A stretch of 27,088 nt of DNA, from contig JBKJZO010000030.1 in NCBI GenBank assembly GCA_046715235.1, forward strand, positions 1 to 27,088, in the 5' to 3' direction. The first letter of the stretch is position 1; the number at the start of each line of letters is the position of its first letter. Made by a program: the position numbers and the translations under genes. The DNA is from JBKJZO01 sp046715235. Lineage in GTDB: Bacteria > Actinomycetota > Actinomycetes > BP-191. Shown here one piece after another: positions 21,701 through 27,088 of this stretch. Under the pieces are notes generated by a model. The model did not search any database. It was not told the origin of the DNA and saw only the letters and a list, made by a program, of their open reading frames with translations.

Positions 21701-22930
21701 CCGTGGCTCGACCAGGTGCTCGTCGCGCTGGCCGAAGCACCGCCGGCTCCCCGAACGGCTGCCGCGACAGTCCAGTCGCCCGCAGCACCTGCGCCCGCCG
21801 AGCTCGCTGCCGCGCCCACCACAACGGCCCGCTTGATCGGCAATCAGCTGCTCAGTGGACCCGGCTCGGACAAGGAAGTTCGGTACTTCACCCTGGACCT
21901 CGCCGGAAGCGGCCTCACCTACGAGACCGGCGACATCCTTGCCGTCACCCCCAACAACAGCGAGTCACTCGTGCACGAGTGGCTCACCGCTACCGGCGTC
22001 GACGCTGACGAACTCGTCGACGTACCCTGCGTCGGCCCGACGCCGTTCGCCGAAGCTCTTCGCTCACACTTCGAGATCGCCAAACCCAACGCGGATCTGC
22101 TGAGGTTCGTCGCCGACCGAAGCCACGACCGGCAGATGCGCGTGATGCTCGAACCAGCGGGCCGGATGCAGCTCGAGAATTGGCTGTATGGACGGCAAGC
22201 CGTCGATGTCGTCAGCGAATTCGAGGCAGTCCGGCACGGCGTCCAGGCGCAGGAGTGGGCTGACCTGCTGAAGCCCCTCGTCCAGCGCCGCTACTCCATC
22301 GCGTCGACCCCGGACGCCACGCCGGATCTCGTGGAGCTGCTTGTTTCCGTCGTGCGCTACGAGAGCCCTGGGAGGCGGCAGCGCGCGGGCGTCTGCTCGG
22401 CCTTCCTCGCCGAAACGCCGCTGGGCCAGGACATCCCGGTTGAGATCCACCCGGCACGCTATTTCCGGCCGGCGCCGAACGTCGCCATACCGATGATCAT
22501 GATCGGACCCGGGACCGGGCTGGCGCCGTTCCTCGGCTTCCTCAACGAGCGCCGACTGCACGGCGAGAGCGGGCGGAACTGGCTCTTCTTCGGCGAGCAG
22601 CGCGAGGCCACCGACTTCTACTTCCGCGACGAACTCACCGCCATGCACGAAGTCGGCCTGCTCACCCGCCTCGACGTTGCGTTCTCCCGCGACCAGCGGG
22701 CCAAGATCTACGTCCAGGACCGCATGCGGGAGCACGGAGCCGAGCTGTGGCGATGGCTCCAGGGCGGCGCGCATGTCTACGTGTGCGGCGACGCCAGCCG
22801 AATGTCGAAGGACGTCGACGACGCGTTGCGCGAGATCGTCGCCCACCACGGGTCGATGAGTCAGGAGGATGCGGCCGAGTACGTTCGCCAACTCGCCGCG
22901 GACAACCGCTACCTACGGCACGTCTACTAA
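18734..22930 (+). CDS. narB: assimilatory nitrate reductase fused to CysJ-type flavoprotein reductase
   Basis: This 1398-residue fusion starts with a molybdopterin oxidoreductase (about 1-720): an N-terminal [4Fe-4S] site C17, C20, C24, C57 with K59, and NSRLCMASAG with C150, the expected molybdenum ligand of Nap/Nas-type reductases. A linker of about 130 residues resembles the CysJ N terminus (SPFGALAGSLGLTEIARPAF). A flavodoxin-like FMN domain follows at about 855-1000 (LVLWASQTGGAEEVAARV, STFGDGEPPDNG, FGDSSYRDFC). The FAD domain has RRYSIAS near 1184-1190, and the NADP domain has GPGTGLAPFLGFL near 1257 and a YVCGDASRMSKDV end. A self-contained NADPH nitrate reductase is inferred. Such fusions are known in actinobacteria. 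GTG 18734 has AAGG 5 bases upstream. Confidence 0.93.
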   Translation: MTAAVLDVTLTTVRTSCSYCGVGCGLVLDVEADETGRRRVVRSTGDTEHPANRGRLCTKGSTTAEMLAAPGRLATALQRDGRHSEPQPVDVDAAISHTARELRRLLDEHGPDAVSFYVSGQMSIEAQYLANKLAKGFIGTNQIESNSRLCMASAGTGYKLSLGSDGPPGSYDDLDHADVFFVIGANMADCHPILFLRMMDRIHTAGAKLIVVDPRRNATADKADLFLQIKPGTDLALLNGLLHLLVAESHTDPAFISEFTEGWEVMTDFLADYPPDRVSAITGIPEAAIRTAARWIGDAGNWMSMWTMGLNQSTHGTWHTNALCNLHLATGAICRPGSGPFSLTGQPNAMGGREMGYMGPGLPGQRTVAVEQDRAFIEKLWAIPTGTLRTDFGTGTIDLFSRIADGEIKACWIMCTNPVASVGNRKTVIAGLEAAELVITQDAFADTETNAYADVVLPAAMWAESEGVTVNSERTLTLSQRAADPPGQALPDWQLIARVACEMGFAAAFSYTCAEEVFDEIRQTWNPKTGYDLRGVSYDRLRESPVQWPCPTGDGDGRNPIRYLNDGVSQRLLARPDGSTPRLAFATASGRAVFFPRPHMPAAEMPDEQFPFVLNTGRVQHQWHTLTKTGKVAKLNKLNPGPFVELHPADASGLDISEGDMVEVASRRGRALLPAVITDRVRSGNCFAPFHWNDLFGEYLSINAVTNDAVDPLSFQPELKVCAVSLTRVAAASAARIARSAEGAAPEDTSTRPLDTIVRATRGSGDDSSPFGALAGSLGLTEIARPAFTDGERTYLAGFLAALEASAGLDPRVLPVLPPHAPFDPARALWVNGALAGVFSRQARSEFGGGSTPAQREVLVLWASQTGGAEEVAARVHRRLADEGAAVTLRCMADQAKQPIPSGTDLLLVTSTFGDGEPPDNGAAMWRALVDPAAAALNGVRFAVLAFGDSSYRDFCGHGRRMDERLEELGAARLLRRVDCDSGNAGAVGPWLDQVLVALAEAPPAPRTAAATVQSPAAPAPAELAAAPTTTARLIGNQLLSGPGSDKEVRYFTLDLAGSGLTYETGDILAVTPNNSESLVHEWLTATGVDADELVDVPCVGPTPFAEALRSHFEIAKPNADLLRFVADRSHDRQMRVMLEPAGRMQLENWLYGRQAVDVVSEFEAVRHGVQAQEWADLLKPLVQRRYSIASTPDATPDLVELLVSVVRYESPGRRQRAGVCSAFLAETPLGQDIPVEIHPARYFRPAPNVAIPMIMIGPGTGLAPFLGFLNERRLHGESGRNWLFFGEQREATDFYFRDELTAMHEVGLLTRLDVAFSRDQRAKIYVQDRMREHGAELWRWLQGGAHVYVCGDASRMSKDVDDALREIVAHHGSMSQEDAAEYVRQLAADNRYLRHVY

Positions 22931-22954
22931 CCTCGGGCGTTAGCGCCCGAGGTT
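22929..22954. terminator. bidirectional terminator between nitrate reductase and DUF6457 genes
   Basis: AACCTCGGGCG (22929-22939), loop TTAG, CGCCCGAGGTT (22944-22954) form a perfect 11-base-pair stem with AA on one side and TT on the other, so it can work in both directions. The nitrate reductase stop codon overlaps its first bases, and the TAA of the opposing DUF6457 gene is formed by the loop. It separates two convergent transcripts. Confidence 0.8.
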
Positions 22955-23191
22955 CTGCTCCCGGTGTGCGGCGACCAGTCCCATGACCGTCTCAGCGGCC
23001 GCCCGTACGTCCGCTTCGGTGCCACCAGCCCGGCCGGCTGCAAGCCCGACGAGGAACGTTGTCAGGGGCGCGGCGGGGCGTTCGATCGCGTGTGCCGCCT
23101 CGCGCGCTATCTCGAGCATCAGCTCGATGTCCGTGCCGCTCTCCAATGCGAGCGCCGCACTCACCTCGTCGGTCCATTCCTGCAACGTCAC
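22940..23191 (-). CDS. DUF6457 domain protein
   Basis: The 83-residue all-helical protein (LQEWTDEVSAALALE, LMLEIAREAAHAIERPAAPL, TTFLVGLAAGRAGG, VRAAAETVMGLV) matches the small DUF6457 proteins that I recall being encoded next to or fused with MobA in actinobacteria. The repeated ERPAAPLTTFLVGLA pattern is typical. No enzymatic motif is seen. The start overlaps the mobA stop by 4 bases. An accessory role in molybdenum cofactor guanylation is inferred from context only. Confidence 0.8.
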   Translation of the reverse strand: MTLQEWTDEVSAALALESGTDIELMLEIAREAAHAIERPAAPLTTFLVGLAAGRAGGTEADVRAAAETVMGLVAAHREQNLGR

Positions 23192-23766
23192 GTTCGCTCC
23201 TTCGCGACTGATCGTGCGTGCTCGACATCGGCCCAGGTGTCGCAGTCGTACGCCGCCGGCGCAGACCCGCCCGGATCCGGCACCCTATCCACCCGCAGCA
23301 AGGCGAGCAGTGAGCGCATCGAGGCACCGGTCGGCGTACCCAAACTGGCGAGTGCGGCCCGGAGGGCGCCGACGTCGTAGGCGCCGACCAACGGCTGGTC
23401 GTGTCCCGCGCCGTCCACGAGTACGGCGGCGTCATGGCCGGGCAGCGCGGCGAGAAGCGGGTCGATCGCGCCCGCGACAAAGGGCAGGTCGGACGCGAGA
23501 ACGAGAGTGACCGGCTCGGTGACCAACTCGATCCCGGCAGCCAGCGCGGCGACCGGTCCGCCCCCGGGCGGCGCCTCTTGAGTCCAGACGACCGCGCGAG
23601 CCGTCGGGTGTCGCGGGCCGACGCAGACGATCGTCGCGGCATCGGGGACTGCCGCGATGACGAGGTCGAGCATGGACACCCCGCCGATCAGCACGCCGGG
23701 CTTGTCGGCGCCGCCGAGTCGGCGCGCGGCCCCGCCCGCCATGACGATTGCGGCGTACGCCGTCAT
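23188..23766 (-). CDS. mobA: molybdenum cofactor guanylyltransferase
   Basis: MobA transfers GMP from GTP to molybdopterin to make the guanine dinucleotide form used by Nap/Nas-type nitrate reductases. The 192-residue protein has the nucleotidyltransferase loop IVMAGGAARRLGGADKPGV, a Gly-rich QEAPPGGGPVAALAAGI, the metal-binding LASDLPFVAGAI, and QPLVGAYDVGALRAAL. Length is normal. The start overlaps the stop of the upstream unknown gene by 4 bases, and its own stop overlaps DUF6457. It converges on the nitrate reductase gene that needs its product. Confidence 0.93.
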   Translation of the reverse strand: MTAYAAIVMAGGAARRLGGADKPGVLIGGVSMLDLVIAAVPDAATIVCVGPRHPTARAVVWTQEAPPGGGPVAALAAGIELVTEPVTLVLASDLPFVAGAIDPLLAALPGHDAAVLVDGAGHDQPLVGAYDVGALRAALASLGTPTGASMRSLLALLRVDRVPDPGGSAPAAYDCDTWADVEHARSVAKERT

Positions 23767-24533
23767 TGCGTCGCACCTCCGCCTATCTCCTCGACCAGCA
23801 TGCGAGTGATCGGCTCGTAGTGGCGGGTGCGCACGTTGTCATCCAGCGGTACTACGACACGCACCTTGCCCTCGGCCTCGCCGACGAACAGCGCGGGGTC
23901 GTTGCAGTCGGCGAAACCCAGTGTGTCAATGCCCGCCTGGCCGGCGGCGCCCGCCCATCCGTGATCGGCCATCACGAGATCGGGAGCCAGCCCGTGTTCG
24001 AGGAGCTGGCGCATCGGCAGCGCCGAGTGCGTGTGCCGCAGGACGCCGAGTGACGACAATGCGGCGACGCCGCCGACGTACCGCAGGTCGCGGTGTTGGC
24101 CGTCGTACTCGAAGCGCATGCCGGCCTCCGGGGTCAGCACGTCGCAGCCCGCTTCGCGCAGCGCTCTGAGCACCGGGCCGTGGATCGCCATCACACCGAT
24201 CGGGTGCCCGGTCGCGAAGAACACGCGTTCGCGCCCCCGCGCGGCCTTGGTCAGCCTCGTGGCCATCGCATCGATCGCATCGAGTGTCAGGTCGGGATCG
24301 ATCGTGTCGGGGCCCTCGGCGTACGACGGATCGGGGTGCACGCCGCAGCGCGCGACCATGATGGCGAGCACGTCGTCGAACGAGTACTCGCGGGAGCGTT
24401 CGATACCGAACCACGAGTGTTCGTCACCCGCTGCCAGCCGCCGCATCGCGGCCAGGTTGTTGTCGCGTGGAGTCGCGACAGTGCCGGCAACGCGTGTCCT
24501 GATCAGGTGCTCCCGCAGCTGCGATCGGCTCAC
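23763..24533 (-). CDS. conserved protein of unknown function, often annotated 'phosphatase'
   Basis: The 256-residue protein begins MSRSQLREHLIRTRVAGTVA and contains the motifs FFATGHPIGVMAIHGPVLRAL, EAGMRFEYDGQHRDLRYVGG, LVMADHGWAGAAGQAGIDTLGF and a C-terminal VVPLDDNVRTRHYEPITRML. The conserved His, Asp and Asn positions (TGHP, ADHG, DDN) look like an active site, but I cannot assign a fold or reaction. Similar actinobacterial proteins beside acuC are, as I recall, labelled phosphatase without firm evidence. It overlaps acuC and mobA by 4 bases on each side, so it is the second gene of a four-gene operon. Confidence 0.75.
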   Translation of the reverse strand: MSRSQLREHLIRTRVAGTVATPRDNNLAAMRRLAAGDEHSWFGIERSREYSFDDVLAIMVARCGVHPDPSYAEGPDTIDPDLTLDAIDAMATRLTKAARGRERVFFATGHPIGVMAIHGPVLRALREAGCDVLTPEAGMRFEYDGQHRDLRYVGGVAALSSLGVLRHTHSALPMRQLLEHGLAPDLVMADHGWAGAAGQAGIDTLGFADCNDPALFVGEAEGKVRVVVPLDDNVRTRHYEPITRMLVEEIGGGATQ

Positions 24534-25705
24534 TCGCGGACGCCCAGGGGTGCGAACACCGCGTGCCGCGTCGCCTCGACTGCTCGCATGACCGGGTCTC
24601 GCGACGGATCGTCGGTCGAGACCGGCGAAGGAGTCGGCGTGTCGACGCCGTCGCGCAGGTCCAGTGGCGCCGTCTCTCCTGACCGCGTGAACGCGAACTC
24701 GCGCCAGGCCTCAGGAGTCGGCCCCTGCGCGGTGACGCCCACCATCTCGGCCATGGCGTGCGTCCAGGCCCGCGGCACCACCTGCACGATCTCGTAGCCG
24801 CCGCCCCCCACCGCGAGCCACCGGCCGTCGCACAGTTCGTGCGCGAGCTCGTGCAGGAGCCGGTACGCCGTCCGCTGGCCGTCGACCGTCAGCGCGAGAT
24901 GGGCGAGCGGATCGAGCACGTGCGAGTCGCAGCCGAGCTGCGTGACCAGCAGCTGCGGCCGGTACGCGCGCAGCACTGGCGGCACGATCTCGAGGAATGC
25001 CCGGAGCCAGTCGGCATCGTTGGTGCCCGGCGGCAGCGCGACGTTGATACTGGTGCCGCGCCCCTCGCCGGTGCCGATCTCGCCCGCGAAACCCGTGCCC
25101 GGAAACAGGTATTGACCGGTCTCGTGCAAGCTGACTGTCAGGACGCGCGGGTCGCCGTAGAACGCGGCCTGCACGCCGTCGCCGTGATGGACGTCGACGT
25201 CGACGTACGCGATCCGCTCGGCGCCTTGGGTCAGCAGCCAGGCAATGGCGACCGCCGGGTCGTCGTAGATGCAGAAGCCGGACGCGTGGTCGCGCATCGC
25301 GTGGTGCAGCCCGCCGGAGATGTTCATGGCGTGCTGGGCGGCGCCGGTCCACACGGCTGCGGCCGCGGCGACAGAGGCCCCCGTGACCAGCGCCGACGCC
25401 TCGTGCATGTGCTCGAAGACCGGATTGTCGCCCGACCCGAGGCCGTAGCGCATCTCGAGCCCGGACGAGTACGCCGCGGGCGCGCGCTTGACCGCCTCGA
25501 TGTAGTCGCGGTCATGCACCAGCTCGAGCAGGTCGTCGCCGGCCGGGGTGGGCGCGACGAGCTGGACGTTGGGCTGATCGAGGACGCCGAGCTCGCGGGC
25601 CAGCGCCATCGTCAGCTCGAGTCGCAGCGGGCGCAGCGGGTGACTCGGGCCGAAGTCGTACGTCGTGAACACGTCGTCCCAGACGATGCGCACCGAGTCG
25701 CTCAC
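24530..25705 (-). CDS. acuC: AcuC-like class I deacetylase (histone deacetylase superfamily)
   Basis: GTG 25705 is preferred (391 residues), since it yields the normal N terminus SDSVRIVWDDVFTTYDFGPSHPLRP. ATG 25747 would add 14 atypical residues and start next to the marR operators. The catalytic core is complete: GGLHHAMRDHASGFCIYDD, DVDVHHGDGVQAAFYGD (zinc-binding D and H), QLGCDSHVLDPLAHL (second zinc Asp) and GGGGYEI with the catalytic tyrosine. In Bacillus AcuC removes acetyl groups from acetyl-CoA synthetase; lysine deacetylation is the likely activity. TAGGCT ends 7 bases before the GTG, so the mRNA may be leaderless. It heads the acuC-unknown-mobA-DUF6457 operon. Confidence 0.9.
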   Translation of the reverse strand: MSDSVRIVWDDVFTTYDFGPSHPLRPLRLELTMALARELGVLDQPNVQLVAPTPAGDDLLELVHDRDYIEAVKRAPAAYSSGLEMRYGLGSGDNPVFEHMHEASALVTGASVAAAAAVWTGAAQHAMNISGGLHHAMRDHASGFCIYDDPAVAIAWLLTQGAERIAYVDVDVHHGDGVQAAFYGDPRVLTVSLHETGQYLFPGTGFAGEIGTGEGRGTSINVALPPGTNDADWLRAFLEIVPPVLRAYRPQLLVTQLGCDSHVLDPLAHLALTVDGQRTAYRLLHELAHELCDGRWLAVGGGGYEIVQVVPRAWTHAMAEMVGVTAQGPTPEAWREFAFTRSGETAPLDLRDGVDTPTPSPVSTDDPSRDPVMRAVEATRHAVFAPLGVRE

Positions 25706-25748
25706 GACCGCCAGCCTATGCCGCGCAAATGAGGTGCACGATTTCATC

Positions 25749-25777
25749 TTGATTAGTGAGCATACTCACGATATCTT
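25749..25777 (+). promoter_or_regulatory. predicted promoter of the microprotein-marR unit
   Basis: TTGATT (25749-25754) and TATCTT (25772-25777) are spaced exactly 17 bases, a good housekeeping-type -35/-10 pair. Transcription would start near 25784, about 23 bases before the first start codon. The spacer is occupied by the left palindrome and the start point by the right one, so a bound repressor would exclude polymerase. Confidence 0.6.
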
Positions 25778-25790
25778 GAGCATGCTCACT
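25755..25790. promoter_or_regulatory. paired palindromic operator, probably for the MarR-type regulator
   Basis: Two 12-base palindromes, TGAGCATACTCA (25757-25768, one mismatch) and TGAGCATGCTCA (25777-25788, perfect), are centred 20 bases apart, about two helical turns. The outer ends AGTGAGCAT and ATGCTCACT are themselves inverted, and the whole 36 bases are symmetric around GATATC at 25770-25775. MarR dimers typically bind such sites in the promoter of their own gene. The same region lies upstream of acuC on the other strand, so the divergent gene could be co-regulated. Confidence 0.75.
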
Positions 25791-25806
25791 ATCTAGGGAG
25801 CGTGTC

Positions 25807-25935
25807 ATGGGATCGTCAGTCAAAGTCGTTCGAGATCGCGCACGTGTCGCGCACCTGCTCGAGGCCGCTGTGCTCATCGCCTACATCTACACCCCCCTCA
25901 TGCGGGCACGTGGGGCCGCAGGCGCGAGTGGCTAA
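25807..25935 (+). CDS. 42-residue membrane microprotein overlapping marR
   Basis: ATG 25807 has GGGAG 7 bases upstream and is the first start codon after the predicted promoter. The product begins MGSSVKVVRDRARVAH, continues with the hydrophobic LLEAAVLIAYIYTPLM and ends RARGAAGASG, so one short membrane or amphipathic helix flanked by arginines is predicted. The TAA at 25933-25935 overlaps the marR GTG at 25928 by 8 bases. The marR start has no Shine-Dalgarno of its own other than GGCGCGAG, so coupling is plausible. No homologue is recognised. Confidence 0.55.
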   Translation: MGSSVKVVRDRARVAHLLEAAVLIAYIYTPLMRARGAAGASG

Positions 25936-26395
25936 GCAGTCACGCAAGCCCTTCGAGCACAGATCAGAGTCGCTCGGTTATCAGGTCAACCTGCTGGCGC
26001 GATTGATGGCACAGCTGCTCCACGAGCGAATCGCGCCGTACGGCGTCGCGCCGGGTCAGTTCGCGCAGCTGCTGGCCCTCTACGACTCCGACGGCCAGAG
26101 CGCCAGCGGGCTGTCCCGGGCGGTGGGGATCGAGCCAGGGACGATGACGCAGACGCTGCGACGGATGGAGCGCGACGGGCTGGTCGAACGCCGTCCTGAC
26201 CCCCGCGACGGCAGGGCCAGCAGGATCCACCTCACGGCAAGGGCGCGCGACCTGGAGGCAGAACTCAAAGCCGCGGCGGCGCAGGTCAATCAGGTGGTGC
26301 TCGCGGGGATTGGCCGCAGTCCCGCGCGCGACCTACTGGAGGCCCTGGCCACAAGCATCACCAACGCGGAAGCCGCGCTCGACCGCGACTTGTGA
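25928..26395 (+). CDS. MarR-family transcriptional regulator
   Basis: GTG 25928 gives 155 residues with a normal MarR layout: N-terminal helix (LGYQVNLLARLMAQLLHERI), winged helix (GLSRAVGIEPGTMTQTLRRM, then ERDGLVERRPDPRDGRASRI, with the wing Asp/Arg pattern DPRDGR), and a C-terminal dimerisation helix. An in-frame GTG at 25802 would add 42 residues rich in Ser, Cys and Pro that do not fit the family; the other frame across that stretch encodes the microprotein instead. Effector unknown. It is convergent with proC and divergent from acuC. Confidence 0.88.
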   Translation: MAKQSRKPFEHRSESLGYQVNLLARLMAQLLHERIAPYGVAPGQFAQLLALYDSDGQSASGLSRAVGIEPGTMTQTLRRMERDGLVERRPDPRDGRASRIHLTARARDLEAELKAAAAQVNQVVLAGIGRSPARDLLEALATSITNAEAALDRDL

Positions 26396-26423
26396 CCGTG
26401 GACCGGGAACATGGTGCGGCCGG

Positions 26424-27088
26424 TTAGTCGTGGCCGCCGGCGAGCTCACGGCTGCGGTCGCGCGCGGCCTCGATGGCAGCCAGGAAAGCAGCTCGCACAC
26501 CATGGTTCTCGAGTTCGCGGATCGCACTGATCGTCGTACCGGCCGGCGAGGTGACCGCCTCGCGCAACTGCACCGGATGCTCGCCGCTGTCGCGCAGCAT
26601 GACCGCCGAGCCGATAGCGGTCTGCACCAGCAGGTCGGCAGCCACCGTGCGCGGAAGGCCGAGCAGGATGCCCGCGTCGATCTTCGCCTCGACGAGGAAG
26701 AAGAAGTAGGCGGGACCGCTGCCGGAGAGCGCCGTGACGGCGTCCTGCTGGTATTCGGGGACGCGCAGGACCCGGCCCACGTGGCGGAAGAGGTCTTCGG
26801 CGAGCAGCAGGTGCGCCTCTTGCGCGTGACTTCCCGGCGAGATCGCACTCATCGCCTCGTCGACGAGAGCGGGGGTGTTGGTCATGACGCGCACCACCGG
26901 TACGTCGTCGGCCAGGCGCCGCTCGATGAATGCGGTCGGGATGCCGGCTGCCATCGAGATGACGAGCTGATCGGCCCGGACCACCGGGTTGATCTGCTCG
27001 AGCAGGTCGCCCATGTCCTGCGGCTTCACCGCGATCAGCAACGTCTCCGCGCGCTCGGCCGCGTCGGCGGTCGCGACCGACGAGACGC
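26424..27088 (-). CDS. proC: pyrroline-5-carboxylate reductase (C-terminal part, cut by window edge)
   Basis: About 221 residues are visible, reading from the right edge (VSSVATADAAERAETLLIAV) to TAA at 26424. The end of the Rossmann domain (KPQDMGDLLEQI, VISMAAGIP, VRVMTNTPALVDEAMSAI) is followed by the helical dimer domain with the family signature: ALSGSGPAYFFFLVEA, LLGLPRTVAADLLVQTAIG, LREAVTSPAGTTISAIREL. The enzyme reduces pyrroline-5-carboxylate to proline with NAD(P)H. The N-terminal 45-50 residues with the GxGxxG loop lie outside the window. In M. tuberculosis proC sits next to the HTH gene; here the two are about 11 kb apart. Confidence 0.95.
   Translation of the reverse strand, partial: VSSVATADAAERAETLLIAVKPQDMGDLLEQINPVVRADQLVISMAAGIPTAFIERRLADDVPVVRVMTNTPALVDEAMSAISPGSHAQEAHLLLAEDLFRHVGRVLRVPEYQQDAVTALSGSGPAYFFFLVEAKIDAGILLGLPRTVAADLLVQTAIGSAVMLRDSGEHPVQLREAVTSPAGTTISAIRELENHGVRAAFLAAIEAARDRSRELAGGHD

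Noticed and set aside
25706..25747. AcuC start at ATG 25747
   Set aside because: It adds residues not typical of AcuC, and GTG 25705 gives the standard N terminus.
25802..25927. N-terminal extension of the MarR protein from GTG 25802
   Set aside because: The 42 added residues are Ser/Cys/Pro-rich and unlike the family; GTG 25928 gives the normal MarR length, and the overlapping frame has the better ribosome site.
1..27088. tRNA/rRNA genes, CRISPR arrays, insertion sequences, phage or conjugation genes, defence systems
   Set aside because: Looked for by motif and gene content; nothing supportable found. The excisionase-type HTH at 15010-15222 is not evidence of an integrated element, as it is a conserved chromosomal gene in this position.

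Overview
The window is from a high-GC actinomycete (Actinomycetota). This rests on the G/C-rich third positions, frequent GTG/TTG starts, 4-base stop/start overlaps inside operons, a BldN-type sigma factor, a Rex-type redox repressor in front of the haem genes, and gene order. Much of the left and middle matches a block I recall from Mycobacterium tuberculosis (proC, Rv0500A, Rv0500B, galE2, Rv0502, serB1, a glutaredoxin gene, hemA-hemC-hemD-hemB) and from Streptomyces (bldN and its neighbours). The genus cannot be fixed from sequence alone. No tRNA, rRNA, CRISPR array, insertion sequence or phage gene was seen.

Left part, 1-8700, all minus strand. An AMP-dependent acyl-CoA ligase, a seven-helix membrane protein and a glutaredoxin-like protein form one group. 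A terminator-like hairpin and a promoter with a good Rex operator follow, then rex-hemA-hemC-cobA/hemD-hemB and an IclR-type regulator cut by the window edge. All junctions from rex onward overlap by about 4 bases. This operon makes uroporphyrinogen III and precorrin-2 from glutamyl-tRNA under NADH/NAD+ control.

Middle, 8780-15230. On the plus strand are a secreted CAP-domain protein, a stand-alone receiver-domain protein, a 27-residue membrane microprotein, a BldN-like ECF sigma factor, a DUF5667/RsbN-like membrane anti-sigma candidate and a HAD-IB phosphatase. Facing them on the minus strand are a DNA-binding HTH protein, a 32-residue very basic protein, an extended SDR epimerase and a lysophospholipid acyltransferase.

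Right part, 15290-26400. This stretch lies between the HTH gene and proC, which are adjacent in M. tuberculosis. It holds a possible 34-residue CxxC protein; a SigE-family sigma factor coupled to a single-pass protein with a Thr/Ala/Ser stalk and a four-cysteine ectodomain; and a molybdenum/nitrate module. The module consists of moeA, a 1398-residue nitrate reductase fused to a CysJ-type flavoprotein, and convergent mobA and DUF6457 genes. The last two sit in an acuC-unknown-mobA-DUF6457 operon. A MarR-type regulator diverges from acuC behind a clear promoter with nested palindromes, and a 42-codon membrane microprotein precedes and overlaps it. proC is cut by the right edge.

The most interesting new material is small: several short reading frames that begin or end exactly on the start or stop codons of regulators (rex, bldN-like sigma, RsbN-like protein, marR), the SigE/ectodomain pair, and a repeated GTAAC element in front of both moeA and the nitrate reductase.
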